This document shows positions 47,148 through 59,507 of a stretch of DNA of 64,000 nt, in pieces. Under the pieces are notes generated by a model. That model was not told the origin of the DNA. It worked only from the letters and a program-made list of their open reading frames with translations, and searched no databases. The stretch's first letter is position 1. Every line of letters begins with the position of its first letter. The stretch is from Prinsepia uniflora. Lineage: Eukaryota > Streptophyta > Magnoliopsida > Rosales > Rosaceae. Both the position numbers and the translations under genes were made by a program. The DNA lies in contig CM064867.1 of NCBI GenBank assembly GCA_032719365.1, positions 55,368,601 to 55,432,600 of the forward strand, given 5' to 3'.

Positions 47148-47152
47148 AGAAT

Positions 47153-47240
47153 CGTCCAAATCTCCATAAACTTTTCGTAAAATCTCTATTAAATCTCAAA
47201 AAATTCCTATAAATCTCGAATTTACGGGTCGGGTTATTAC
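47153..47240 (-). mobile_element. 3' LTR of element D, first 88 bp
   Basis: The minus-strand LTR starts TGTAATAACCCGACCC at 47240, right after a polypurine tract (TTTAAGGAGGTAGAT). It is interrupted by the solo LTR to its left. Confidence 0.8.
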
Positions 47241-48660
47241 AATCTACCTCCTTAAAGTAATTTCATCCCTGAAATTCGTACTTGCCATTGGAAGAGGTAT
47301 GGATGTTGGTCATGTATCAAGGTCTCGGGTTCCCACGTGGCCTCCTCCACGTTAAAGTTGCACAACCACACCTTAACCAGAAAAATAGTCTTTCCCCGAA
47401 GTACCTTGTCTTTTCGATCCAAGATCATAACTAGCTGCTCCTCATAGCTCAAATCCTCCCTAAGTTCGACAGGTCCTCCAGTACATGGTACTCATCGTAT
47501 AAATACTTTCGGAGCATAGAGACCTGGAACACCTCATGGATACGAGAAAGTTCTGAAGGCAAGGCCACCGGACCAATCCTCTCAATAATCTCATAGAGCC
47601 CTATGAACCGAGGACTCAGCTTCCCCTGACGACCAAATAGTACCACTCCTTTCCAGGGAGATAACTTCAAGAAAAACCAATCACCGACTTCAAACTTCAA
47701 GACCCGGGTGCGATGATTCGAATAACTCTTTTGACTATCTTGGGCTACCTTCAGCTTTTCTCTGATAGCTTGGACATTTTCAATTGTCATGTGTAGATAC
47801 TCTAGTGGTTGTAGTTTCTTCTCCCCGACCTCCTTCCAGCACAGAGGTGTCCTACACTGACGACCATATAGTGCCTAAGAAGGAGCCATCCCGCTGCTAG
47901 CTTGGTAACTGTTATTATAAGCAAATTCTATCAGAGGCAGGTAAGTATCCTAACTTCCACCGAACTGTAGTACACACACTCTCAACATATTTTCGTAAGT
48001 CTGATTAGTCCTTTCAGACTGCCCGTTAGTATGAGGGTGAAAAGCCGTGCTAAAGTTTGTCTAGGTCCCTAAAGACTGTGTGAACGCTTGCCAAAATCTC
48101 GAAGTGAACTGCGGGTCACGATCTGAAATAATGGATCCATGTACCCCATGTAACCGAACAATCTGATCCATGAATAACTGAGCTAACTGGTCTACCCAAT
48201 AACCCATCTGGACCGACCTAAAGTGTGCTAACTTCGTAAGTCGATCTACAATCACCCAGATACCCGTATGACCTCTTTGGGTCCTAGGAAGACTAATCAC
48301 AAAATCCATGGTAAAACGATCCCATTTCCATTCTGGAATGGGTAGTGGATGTACTCTCCCATAGGGTCTCTTCTTCTTCACCTTAACTTGTTGGGAAACT
48401 AAGCATCTGCTCACAAATTCAGCAATATCTTCGATACATTTTGGTTCCTCCAGGGTGCATAGCATAAGCCGAACTATGCGTCTCCTCAAGATTCTCCCTC
48501 TTAAGTTGTAAATCATCGGGTACACACAACTGACCTGCCTTAAGTAAGGCTCTGTCGTCCCTGAGCGAGAAATCCGGTTGGTTACCAGCTTCGACCTCCA
48601 TCCTGATGATACAAAGCGTCGGATCCTGAAACTGGGTCGTAATCACTTGCTCAAGCAACA
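47241..48660 (-). pseudogene. Integrase and chromodomain-like region of element D (broken)
   Basis: Minus-strand frames give, in order, the zinc-binding HHCC region (AYAMHPGGTKMYR, with a frameshift before the CC half), the catalytic core with both aspartates (WVIVDRLTK and SIISDRDPQFTS), the QSER segment bearing the glutamate after an in-frame stop, the C-terminal KLSPWKG and YEIIERIGPVA motifs, and an EEATWEPETL chromodomain-like tail. At least one frameshift and several stops are present, so it is inactive. The 5' side is cut at 48660 by the plus-strand LTR. This is the best view of the integrase architecture of the family in the window. Confidence 0.85.
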
Positions 48661-49003
48661 CTGGTTTTACGGGATTAATTAAGAATTAATTAAGGATTAG
48701 TGAGACTAATCGGGACTTAGTTAATGATTATCGAAAGTTCAGTATGAAATTATGATTTTGCCCCTAGACAAGGGTAAAAAGTTGACTTTTGACCCAGGAG
48801 GTCCTATGCTCGAGGACCAAGGACAGTTATGTAGATCGAGTCGATACGAGTCCGTAGACAGGTAGCACGTCGAATTCGCACGTTCGACGGAAAAGTTATG
48901 GGTCACAGACATTTTTGGGTACTGTTTATAGTGGCATGTTTTACGAGGCAAAGTAGCCAATTGTCTTTTAGTATGGGCTCTAGATATTTTGCATAGGCCC
49001 AAT

Positions 49004-49029
49004 GGATGAGTGACAAGTGTCACTCATCC
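49004..49029. promoter_or_regulatory. 26-bp LTR palindrome, perfect copy
   Basis: Same 12-bp arms and AG centre as at 30059. Confidence 0.7.
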
Positions 49030-49221
49030 ATTGATCCCTAAACATACATACATGCATACGATCATCCTTCATTATCATTTCTTCTTCATTCAACCGAAAC
49101 CGACACCTCACAAACCCACAACCCTAACCCTTCCCCCTCACCTGTGCCAAACTAAGTGACTGAGAGTGAGAGACTGAGACAGACAGATGGCTAAAGGACG
49201 GTGGAGGAAGGTAAACTGAAA

Positions 49222-49490
49222 CTGACAAGACCCATCCCGATCCCCTAGGACCACCCGAGGATGTGCCCTGCTTCCGTAGGACAATAACTCTAAAATATCG
49301 AATCTACACTATCAGACCAAGGATAGTACAAAACCCGTAAACCAAAATAAAGTCAAACATATGAGTATCGAATTAAATAAATAAAGTCAAGCATATGGGT
49401 TTAGAGTTCTTCACTATCAGACCAAGGACAGATGGCTACGAGATGGTAGAGACCAAGGCGGAGGAAGGTAAACCAAAACTCATAAACCGT
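49222..49490. repeat. Foreign LTR-tail insertion with local duplication inside the LTR
   Basis: The phrase CAGATGGCTA...GGAGGAAGGTAAAC-AAACT appears at about 49186-49218 and again at 49430-49475. Between them sits an inverted LTR tail (TGACAAGACCCATCCCGATC and following). It looks like filler copied during break repair. Confidence 0.55.
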
Positions 49491-51241
49491 TATTATTTCA
49501 AAAATTGAAATTGAATTTTGGGTGTGTTGAACGATGGGATTGATTCTAAAGTTTCCTAGGGAATGAGACGAGCCCATGGGAGTCGGTTCGAAGGCGTTAG
49601 TGGCCTGAGACGGCTAGAAACAAAGGAGGAGTTTCAAAGCTATTGTTCATCGACCCCAGGTAAGGTTTCAATTCGATTTTCTCAATTTTCATTAAGGGGA
49701 TCTACTCCCAGGGATTGGACGATCGTGTAGGAATCAACAGGATCGATTTTGGTTGAGAAATGGAGGAGTATGGACTGGGTCAGGTCGTGGGTTTGTGCGA
49801 CCCGCTCCAATGGAACAGGTCTAACCCATCGCGATGAGGAAGACGATGATGTGATCAGTGATGACATCATGTGTCAGCTGTCAGGTGATGTGGCCCAATC
49901 CCAATTCGACATGTGTCATGATGTTAGTGCGCAGTCAGCCTGACATGTTAGTGACGTGGACCAATCAGATGGTGCCACATGTCATTGACATGTTGGACAT
50001 GTGGACCTACCGATGACTGACACGTGGCACCCTGTTAGGTCTAACACGTGTCAGACTGACATGTGTTAGGGATGACATCATGTTGACACAGCGTTCACAG
50101 TTGACCGCTGACGTCAGCGTTGACTTTTTGGTCAACATTGATTTTTTCTTTGACCCATGCGTGGGGGTGCATGGGCACATATCTAGAGGTAGGACAAGGA
50201 TCATTTTAAAGGTTTTAACAATCTGAATCCAATGGTGGTGGTTTCGGGTCAATCGGAGATCGTTAGGTTTTTCAAATTGAAGTTTTTAGCCTCGGGAAAC
50301 ATGTTCGGGACATGTTCCCAGGGTGGTACTGTTCATGGGCATTAGATATGACCTTATTGAGTTTGTAGTGACCATTGGTATGTGTTGGACAAGTCCTGAC
50401 GTTCCAGAGACGGTGATTTAGCCTCGGGGAGGATTATAGCACGTGTATCGAGAGGCAACTAGGACGGTCTGTAAGTGGACATTTGTTTTATAACTATGAT
50501 GCATGCATAACTGTTTTACATGCTTTATATATATGTTTTTTGTTGATATGATTATGGTATTTGAGCTTTACATATTTGCACGGATTTTGAGGTTTATGAT
50601 TTTATACTGTGTTTTATACGTGCTTGTATTTCAATAATGGATTGATGAACTGATTTTGGATTTGGGATGCTAGGCATCTGGGATGCCAATGATCGGTATT
50701 TGGATTACAGATTATTGGATTTATGAAATGTTATGTCTGTGTTTAATAAATGGATTTGGGCAGTGATCCGCATGTTTTGGATTTACGATTTTGGGCTGAG
50801 TTCCCACACGATTGGTTTATGGTTTTGGGCTAAGGCCCTAATGATTTGAGGAAGGAAATAGCTTTGGTTTATAAACAGTTTTATTATTTTTGAATTAACT
50901 AGTTTTTGTATGCATGCATGGTTTTATGTGAAGGGCATAAATGTCTTTTAAGAAATGAGTTTTATTAAATTATTTATTTTCGTCCACTCATAGCTTTTAT
51001 TGTTTTTAATGCCTTTTAGGTTGATCGCGGATGCGGGTTGTAGTAATGACCGAGACATCACACTCCGCCACTAATCCTGGCGCACTCTGGAAGCCCGAAT
51101 GGGCTATGGTATGGGTTATCCCTTGTTTGGCCTTTGTGTTCCACTTGGGTGGATGGTCCGAACCATCGTCTTACACGTGGGTTAGACGGGAGCATGGCAC
51201 ATCATGTGTTAATCCCAGGGGGATTGGGATGGGTCGTGTCA

Positions 51242-54200
51242 ATGTGGTATTAAAACGAGGTTGTCACTTGGAGTTCGTTGTGCGCAAGTGCCGAGGATGT
51301 GATGTCTCTACGAGGATCTGCCCGTTATCAACCTGAGCGTTAATTTAATAGTACGAGAGTTAGTGGAAATGAATAGTGGATAGGCTGCGATTGACCCGAT
51401 ACGCCGTGAATCGGTGAAAGGGACCCGAGAAGGATTATATTTGACGAAATTGCAGTGTGGGACCGTTGGACGGTCATGTCAGATGGGGGATTGTGTCACA
51501 GAGTATAGTGGAGGTCGTGGACGACCATATTCTAGTCTAGTTGAGACTGTTGAGAATTGGATGGGACGTTCGGACAGTGACTTGGGAGACCTAGTGGTGG
51601 TCTACCTTAGAGATATCAGGATAGAACGTCTTCTCATATTGTGGTCCGGTCAGAGTAATGAAATCTAGTCGGATTTGTTTTGTGATGAGCTACTGAGCAT
51701 GGGTGCTTTGAATCCCAGGTGGATGTTAATAGGCATGAGATGCCATGTTTCAGTGTGTCGAATTTCAGATGGATGTCGATTGGCATGAGATGCCATGGTA
51801 AAGATGTTGTGTGGCATGGTAGGCCATGATTGTGGCATGTAGTGGTTGTGCAGTGTTAGGCACTGAGTAGGCTAAGTCCTTGTGGGCCCAACGGTTGGAG
51901 GCCATAGAGCGCAAGAGGACGGAACCCTCGGATCGTGGGTACTAGTTGGTCGAGTACTAGTTACCCCCGTAGGACAACTTTTCAGAGTCGAGAGCGATTG
52001 ATTGGACAAGTTACCCAGAGTGTGGTACTTGTGGACCTATCGAGGATATTACACGTTGAGTTGTTGGTGACTGTGGTGAGTTGTCACATGTGTATGGAGT
52101 CTCGATAGCGGAGCGTTTCTGGGATCAGTCTGCACGCGGTTGTGGCAGGCGCTGCTATCGATAGAGGTGGACGAGTCTTATCAAGTTGGATAGGCTCATG
52201 TTACATAGACGACTGAGACGATAGAGATTCGCCAATCGTGACGATGATACGGAGATGTGTGAGTGTCGCTCAGTACGAGCAGAGATTTCTGGATTCGACT
52301 CGGTTACCATTGAGTGCTATCACAGAAGGAGATGTTGAGCTTTGGGTGTTGACGAGTGTGCCGCACTACCTCAGTGGAGGTGACTGAGATGAGCGGGAGA
52401 TACCAGAGATGAGTTGAATGGAATTCAATAGTGATCGGATGGTTCCTAAAGGAACGAAGTGTGTCTAAGTGATGTCGTGCCAATAAGGGCTTGGATTGCA
52501 ACTATTATGGTGGACATGCCCCAGAGGGACAAATAGGTGAGTTCGGTGGACACTGAGCGGGACGGAGAGGATCCCGAGTGGCTCAGTATGAGGCATGGAA
52601 TATACCTGGTTTGGTGACCAGTTCTCTAGTGGATTCTAGATTTGAGACATGGGTGTGTGCTTAGAAGGTGAACCCATAAAGGTTGAAATGTTAGAATCAG
52701 GTAGTCGTCCTGTGCTACCTTTTGGATGGGCATAAACGGTATAAATGGACAGCGCGAGTTGGATACTAAGGTTAGATTGTTTACGAACACATGGATGGAT
52801 GTCTGAATGAGTGACTTGAAAGTCCAGTGCGAATTGGTTTTGGTCGACTGCGAGTGACCATACCTCCTGAGTTTCAGATAAGCTTGTTCGAGGGGAAATA
52901 AGATCGTGAGAAATAGAATGAGTTATCAATAGACGTTATTGGTTGGTGAAGGGAACTTGTCATTTTCTGCTCTTTAGCAGGCGATACTTGGTGGTTACTC
53001 TCCTGCTGGATGACGTAGGATGAATTTTGATGTCATTATCTGGGATCATCCTTGATTTTCCATATATGTGTGAGGATGGGGAGTGATATGACAATTAAAG
53101 GGTTCAAAGAGGGTGTAAGACTTAACTAAGAATGAGAGTTAGTATGGATCCTAGGTGGATCGAGTAGTGTTGTGATGGCGAAGATGATCGAAATAAGTGA
53201 AAAGACGGTGTTGACTCATAGTCGAGTAAACTGAAGCAATCGAGGATCTCAAGGATGATGAGGCTATGATAATGCAACACAGAGGTAAAATATGAGGATA
53301 AAGATGGTGATGGATTGATGTTAGCCTCATGATGAACAGTTGAGGTTCGAGCCTTGTTCAGAATGAGGATTAGTATGTAGTTGTACAATGGGGTTGACCA
53401 AGTCTGACTGATGTTGTAGGATCGTCAGGTGGAGTCCTGGATAAACATGAGATAGTAATCGGATTGGATCTGATGGTGGCTGTTCGATGAGAACTATGAT
53501 CGGGCATGCTCCGACATAATGCTATGTTGACTAGCCATCGAATACTGTGTGCTAGAGTAGAGTGGATTGAGAGGGTTCAGGGATTGTATGAGCCTGAAGC
53601 TCAGGGCCATGTGGGCCAGAGTAACCCCAGAGATTTTGCAAGTGATTACCTCTGCTAGCAAGTATTCGATGGGGTCTAGATACGTCCTGAAGGTATCAGG
53701 AGAACAAGTGAGATGTCGATTGATGTATTGATAGGAGGAACGATGTGTCAGTTCAAGACTCGAGATGAGTCGGGATTTCAGCTTAGGTCGCTGAATGACT
53801 CGATATACAATGTGGGGACTTGAGAGTGAGTCGAGATCAGAGTGGCGCAGTGAAAGTGCAGTGGAGTCGGGAGTTGCCAGCTAATCACGATATTTGTCAT
53901 GGACTTAGAGGGTTACAGAAGAAGTTTTCTCTCTATGGACAGTGGGTTACAATTGCAGACCGTTTTATGACAAAAGATTGAAGATCGCTCAGTGGGAGCG
54001 ATGAGGACAGCTTGAGATAGCAGGATTTAGAAGATGATTGTCTGATCGGATGCTGAGTAGGAGGTCAGCCTCGATTGTCAGAGAATAAGAACTATTAGGC
54101 TGAAAAGCTTACTAAGATATCAACTTTGTATAGCAGACCTATCAGAGTGAGTGATAGGTGAGATCGACGAGCGTCGGTGTCTCGAGTGAGACTTACGAGC

Positions 54201-54336
54201 CGACATGTGGATTCTCGAGATTAGGAATTGAGAATCAGTTGCTGAGAATTGAGTTGGAGCTTTGAAAGCTCCGATGATGGTTGGCCACGAAGTGTCGAAC
54301 TCGGTCATGGAAGGCTGAGCTGAGTCACAGCATTGA
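51242..54336 (+). mobile_element. Internal region of element E/F, degenerate
   Basis: A degraded primer site (TGGTATTAAAACGAGG) is at 51244-51259. No gag or pol frame survives. Near 53016 a trace GATGTCATTATCTGGGATC recalls the protease motif region. The part at 53570-53700 aligns with 10940-11060 and that at 52690-52800 with 6130-6240. The LTR on its left and that on its right belong to different subfamilies, so this is a mosaic and not one intact element. Confidence 0.55.
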
Positions 54337-55269
54337 CCTTTGTATTATGGACCGGTTGACCAAATCAACACATTTTCTGCCTGTACGTGACCCGCGTTTC
54401 ACTTCTACATTTTGAGGAGTCTGGAGACTACATTGGGTACGAACTTGCATTTCATTACGGCATTCCACCCACAGACCGACGGACAGTCTGAAAAGACGAT
54501 ATAGACTCTAGAGGACATGATGAGAGCATGTGTGTTGCAATTCCAGGATTCATTGGCTGATCGGTTACCATTGATGGAATTTGCTTACAAAAACAGCTAT
54601 CATGCGAGTATTGAGATGGCTCCCTATGAGGCACTGTATGGTCGACAGTGCAGAACACCTGTATGCTGGATGGAAATCGGGGAAAGAACCGCAATGGGGC
54701 CAGATTTTATGGACTTGACCCAGGAGACAGTTCAGGTTATTAGGGAGAGATTGAAGGCGGCCCAGGATCGTCAAAAGAGTTATGCTGATCGACGGATCCG
54801 AGATTTGGAGTTTGAGGTTGGTGACTTTGTTTTCTTGAAGCTATCACCATGGAAAGGGATCATCCGATTCGGACGACGTGGGAGGTTAAGTCCCCGTTAC
54901 ATTGAACCTTATGAGATCGTTGAGAGGATTGGTCCGGTGGCTTATCGTTTGGCACTACCTTCAAAGCTTTCCCGAGTACATGATGTATTCCATGTGTCTA
55001 TGCTACGAAAATATCTTCGAGATGACTCTCATGCACAACTGGAACAACCACTGGAATTGATGACAGATTTGAGCTTCGAGGAGCGGCCAGTGAAAATTCT
55101 GGATTAGAAGGAAAAGGTCTTAAGGAACAAGACGATTCCATTAGTTAAGGTGTTGTGGAGGAACCACGATGTGGAGGAAGCAACATGGGAACCCGAGGAT
55201 TTGATGAGAGGGAAGTACCCACATGTATTTGAGTAAATTTCGAGGACGAAATTTTTAAGGTGGGTAGGT
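54337..55269 (+). pseudogene. Integrase core, C-terminus and chromodomain-like tail (element F)
   Basis: It starts with MDRLTK (first catalytic aspartate context) and joins directly to RDPRFTS, so the intervening core is deleted. A frameshift, then a TAG in place of a glutamine codon after QSEKTI, follow. From 54517 a clean 196-codon frame continues through MEFAYKNSY, APYEALYGRQCRTP, LKLSPWKGI, EIVERIGPVAYRL and SRVHDVFHVSMLRKY. Another stop precedes EEATWEPEDLMRGKYP. Polypurine tract TTAAGGTGGGTAGG precedes the LTR at 55270. Not functional. Confidence 0.85.
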
Positions 55270-57876
55270 TGTAACGACCCGAACCGTGATTATTAATATT
55301 TTAATGTGAAATGACTATTTTACCCCTGAGGGGAGAAAACTTTGACTTTTGATCCGAGAAATAATTTAAACTTTGACCCATGGCTATGACGTAGATCAGG
55401 ACGTCACGAATCCGTAGACAGGCGGCACGCCGAAATCGGAGTTCGTATGAAAAAGTTATGGTCACGAAAGCATTTTAGCGGAATTTACGAAACGAGAACA
55501 AAAAGATTAAATATTAAATTATTATTGGAATCCGTGCAAACCCTAATTCTAAACTGAGCCAGCGGATAAGTGACAAGTGTCACTCATCCAAGTGTGCACT
55601 ATTCTAATAAAGTAGACCTATAAGCATATTGGTCCATTCTTTAATAATTAATTTTCTTTCATTTAATCCCAACCACTGATCTTTCTGCCCAAACACATCC
55701 AGGCCATCCATTTCATCTGCTTTTTCCTTCTCATGCACGATCTCATCTCGTCTATCTCATAAACACACACAAATATTCTCCCTTCACCGTGAACAAACCA
55801 TTCGATTTTCTCTCTACCCAAACAGCTAGACTGACCACCTTCTCACCACCAGATGACCGTCATCTGTACCACCATCATCTTCTCCAGATCCACCGTGCAC
55901 CATCCATCTCCATCTCCCTTCCTCTCTGCCTGAACAACCACGAAATCCCCAGATCCGAAAACAGAGGAAACCGGATCCAGGAAGCCTGTACCACCTCCCA
56001 TCATCCTCTCAACTTAAACGGAGCTCCAGATAGCACCGTGAGGAACCCAGGAAGACGACAGGACGGTCGACGCAGGCCACGACGGCTACACGGCGGAGGT
56101 AACTCCCAAAACCCGAGAGCACCGTTTTCCTTCCCAGTTTCGAAAGGATCCGTTTTAACATCTAGGGCTCGACTTTTTGGTTTAGGACATACTCTAGGGA
56201 CAGTGACGAGATCAGAGGAACTGGTTTGGACGACTGAGATGAAGGGGACAGCCGGAGAAGACGACCGGAGTTTGTCCGTGAACTTCTTCGAAGCCCAGGT
56301 ATGATTTAACCGTTGTTTTTCCAGTTTTCAGGATCTAGATCCATAGAACAGACCTAGATGACCCTTTAGGATCAAACCCTATCGAAAATGGTGGCCGAAA
56401 ATGGATTGTGGGAACGGGTCAAGCCGCTGGTCAAACGGCGACCAGGTTTCAGGAAATGGGTTGACTCGACATTGTAGCATTGATGACGTCACTGCTGACA
56501 TCATGATGATATCATGATGTCAGAGATTGTCAGATCAGGGGCCAACCAGAGCATGCCACGTGTCATCTGACATGTGTTAGAGATGACGTCATGCTAACGT
56601 CAGCGACACTGTAGCAGTGTTGACCAACGCGTTGACCAGGCACGTGGGGGCGCGTGTGAACAGTATTTTTGGTGGGACCCATACTATATTCAAGGTTTCG
56701 ACGATATGGATCAAATGGTGGTGGTTTCAGGTCGATCGGAGATCGTTAGGATAGCCAAAATGGGGTTTGAAGCCTCGAGAATAGTGCCCGGGCTATTTTT
56801 TCGGGACAGATCTGTTCTAGGCTTTTAGTATTGAAGTAGTAGGGTCCTTTAGTGACTCTTGGATATGTTAATACAGGTTTTAGCGGTCATTGAGCAGTGA
56901 GGACCGAGTGTGAGTGGGCTGTTTGATTTATAAAGGCTTGCATGCATAAATTGTTTTCCTATTTCCACTTATGATTTAGATGAGTACTATATGAACTGTT
57001 TATATTTCTTATTATAATGTTTTGGGCATGAGACCCCTCTGGATTATATGTGGACTATGTTCAGGGATGTCCAGGGGACATAGAGTAAACTATACTGTTA
57101 TGGTACTGTACTTTCCTACCTGTCTATCTTGTCTCCTTCAGGGAGGGTCGTTAGCCCGATTGGACCCTGGAGTAGTCACGGGGCCCTGACTGAGTGGAGT
57201 TAACCCCCGTTGGGTTGCTTACTCTCAGGAAGGCATGTTCGTATACCTCGGGCAGTGACCGGGATACCGGGCACTGATGTACCTAGGGGAGTCTTGGGTG
57301 TGAGACCCTAAGTGGCAACGCGTAGCCTTAGATCCGTGATATCATTTGGGTTAGGTTTTACAGTGCACTAATATGTTAGTTTTTCCTTTCGATTTATTAT
57401 TATGATTCTGTGGTTGTGATTTCATTGTGATACTATGTTTTCAATGCATGCAAAATTTGGAAAACGGAGGGGTAAAACCTTATGATTTACTTTATTGTGA
57501 AATTGATCTATAAATTGTTTATTTTCAGCCCACTCACTCTTTAAATGTTTTACTGACCCCTCCAAGCTGTGACACCGAATTAGAGGAGGATTCGGAGGAG
57601 GAGAAAGAGGCTTAGTTTATTCGATGTGCACTTGTACAACCTCAGTGGCTAGGTTGAGCACCAAATAACGTACTCTGACTATTGTGTTCACATTTTGTTA
57701 TTGTACTATCCCTTGTCTGACAGCTATCACTCTGAACAATGTTGTTGCACGTTATTTATTTAATTTGAGTATTTAGTTTTCGTTTAAGGGTAATTTTGGT
57801 ATGTTTGGAGTTGTTGTCAGACAGGAGCGGGGCACATCCCCGGGTGGTCCCAGTGGGTTTGGGATGGGTCCTGTCA
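55270..57876 (+). mobile_element. 3' LTR of element F (2607 bp)
   Basis: From TGTAACGACCCGAACC to GGGATGGGTCCTGTCA. It has the palindrome at 55564, CAG/GTATGA at 56299, GTGAGTGGGC at 56910-56919, a GCATGCAT box at 56939, the TAGTCACGGGGC block near 57170 shared with 620 and 6715, ATGCATGC at 57442, and GCCCACTCAC at 57528-57537. The last is the exact complement of the changed upstream motif. It abuts an inverted integrase fragment on the right; the pentamer CGTCT there has no partner I could find. Confidence 0.85.
55564..55589. promoter_or_regulatory. 26-bp LTR palindrome
   Basis: GGATAAGTGACA, AG, TGTCACTCATCC: one arm mismatch, and as RNA this gives an A·C-type loss of pairing at one position only. 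Confidence 0.65.
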
Positions 57877-58575
57877 CGTCTTATTCTCAGAACCTTGTCC
57901 TTTCGATCCAGAATCTGCACTGGTGGCTCCTCAAAGCTCAAATCTGTCATAAGTTCCAACGGTTGTTCCAGTAGAACATGCGATTCCTCTTGCACGTACT
58001 TCCGAGGAATCGACATGTGGAACACGTCATGCACTTTGGCAAGTTCTTGAGGTAAAGCTAATTGGTATGCTACCAAACCAATCCTCTCAGTAATCTCATA
58101 AGGTCCAATATAATGGCGACTCATCTTTCCACGTCGACCAAATTGAACAATTCCTTTCCACGGAGATAACTTCAAGAATACCCAATCTCCGACTTCGAAC
58201 TCGAGATCCCTGATCCACCTATCTGCATAACTCTTCTAGCGATCCTGTGCCGCCTTCAACCTTTCTTTAATAAGCCGAACCTTCTCTTGGGTTATATCCA
58301 TCAAATCTGACATCGAAGCTACCCGTTCATCTACCTCTGTCCAACAAACAGGTACTCTGCACTGCCCACCATACAATGCCTCATAGGGTGCCATCCCAAT
58401 GCTAGCCTGATAACTGTTGTTGTATGCAAATTCCATCAAAGGTAAATATGTATCCTAAGAATCCTGAAACTGCAGTGCATAAGCCCTCATCATATCCTCT
58501 AGTGTCTGTATAGTCCTCTCAGACTGACCATCAGTCTGTGGATGAACAGCTGTGCTGAAATGTAGTTTCGTACCA
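57877..58575 (-). pseudogene. Integrase C-terminal fragment, minus strand
   Basis: Minus-strand frames give, in order, KLHFSTAVHPQTDGQSERT, AYNNSYQASIGMAPYEALYG, KLSPWKGIVQFGRRGKM, YEITERIGLVAYQLALP and KVHDVFHMSIPRKY. They are split by a TAG near 58239 and another stop near 58457. It ends at 57877 within the codons before the chromodomain-like tail, at the LTR of element F. It is very similar to 54470-55130 and to 47450-48070, so it is a third copy of the family. Confidence 0.8.
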
Positions 58576-58960
58576 ATGTAACGGGAGGGAGAGAGGTGTG
58601 AAGAATATTTAAATAATTGGCAATCAGACTTAGATCCAAAAAATAAGGAAACCCTACCAATAGGATAAGTGACACTTGTCACTAATCCAAGGGCCCACAA
58701 TTAATCTCCCACCAATTAGATTTTTAGGATTAATTAATTTGAATCCTGAGGCGTAAAAATACTCGATTTCTATCTCGTGACCATATCTTCCCCGTCCGTC
58801 GTCCGATTTTGACGTGCCCACTATATACGGACTTGTGGCATCCCGATCTACGTCACGGTCATAGGTCAACGTCCAAAAGGAACCCCAGTTCAAAAGTCAA
58901 CTTTTCCCCATTAAGGGAAAAATGTTCATTTTACATTAATTAATAGAAATTACAATAACC
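58576..58960 (-). mobile_element. LTR 5' fragment joined to an integrase, minus strand
   Basis: About 380 bp of LTR head in minus orientation, with the palindrome at 58663-58688 and the TCACGGTCATAGGTCAA phrase matching the LTR at 55270. It fuses directly to the integrase at the KLHFSTA position, replacing the rest of the catalytic core. Confidence 0.6.
58663..58688. promoter_or_regulatory. 26-bp LTR palindrome
   Basis: GGATAAGTGACA, CT, TGTCACTAATCC: the inner 9 bp of each arm are intact. Confidence 0.6.
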
Positions 58961-59507
58961 ATGTTTATTTCAAAAATTGAAATTGAATTTTGGGTGTGTG
59001 TTGAAGGATGAGATTGATTCTAAAGTGTCATCGGGAATGAGACGAGCCCATGGGAGTCGGTTCAAAGGCATTGGTGGCCTGAGACGACTAGAAATAGAGG
59101 AGGAATTTCGAAGCTACTATTCATCGACCCCATGTAAGGCTTCAGTTCGATTTTCTCAATTTTGATTAGAGGGATCTATTCGTGGGGATTGGATGATCAC
59201 GTAGGAATCAACGGGATCGATTTTGGTTCAGAAATAGAGGAGTTTGGACCAGGTCGGGTGACATCATTAGTGACGTAATCATGTGTCAGCTGTCAGGTGA
59301 CGTGGCCCAATCCTAGGTCGACACGTATCATGATGTTGGTGCCCAGTCAGCCTGACATGTTAGTGACGTGGACCAATCAGATGGTGCCATGTGTCACTGA
59401 CATGTCAGACAAATGGCACCCTATCAGGTCTAACATGTATCAGATTGGCAGGTGTCAAGGATGGCATCATGCTGACGCCAGTAGTGATGTCAGCGTTTCA
59501 CAGCACC
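58961..59507 (+). mobile_element. LTR fragment, plus strand
   Basis: Colinear with 49490-50100 of the LTR of element E (shared TGAATTTTGGGTGTGT and GAGACGAGCCCATGGGAGTC), but lacking the segment that holds the CAG/GTAAGG donor context in good form (here CCATGTAAGG). It ends at the next, inverted LTR. Confidence 0.65.

Larger units (their letters stand above)
48661..51241 (+). mobile_element. 5' LTR of element E, first about 20 bp missing
   Basis: It begins inside the LTR (TTTTACGGGATTAATTAAG) against the broken integrase and ends GGGATGGGTCGTGTCA, followed by a degraded primer site. It has the palindrome at 49004, a CAG/GTAAGG donor-like site at 49660, a TGTCA/ACGTGG region at 49850-50110, GTAAGTGGAC at 50471-50480, ATGCATGCAT at about 50499 and 50909, hairpins near 50745-50850, GTCCACTCAT at 50982-50991 and CTTTTAG/GT at 51019. 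Confidence 0.78.

Noticed and set aside
55789..56304. 171-codon open frame in the LTR of element F
   Set aside because: It is GC-rich LTR leader sequence without homologous frames in sibling LTRs. It ends at the donor-like CAG/GTATGA, which I kept only as a splice-signal observation.
55270..57876. Target duplication for element F
   Set aside because: The pentamer after the LTR (CGTCT) was not found before any LTR start in the window.
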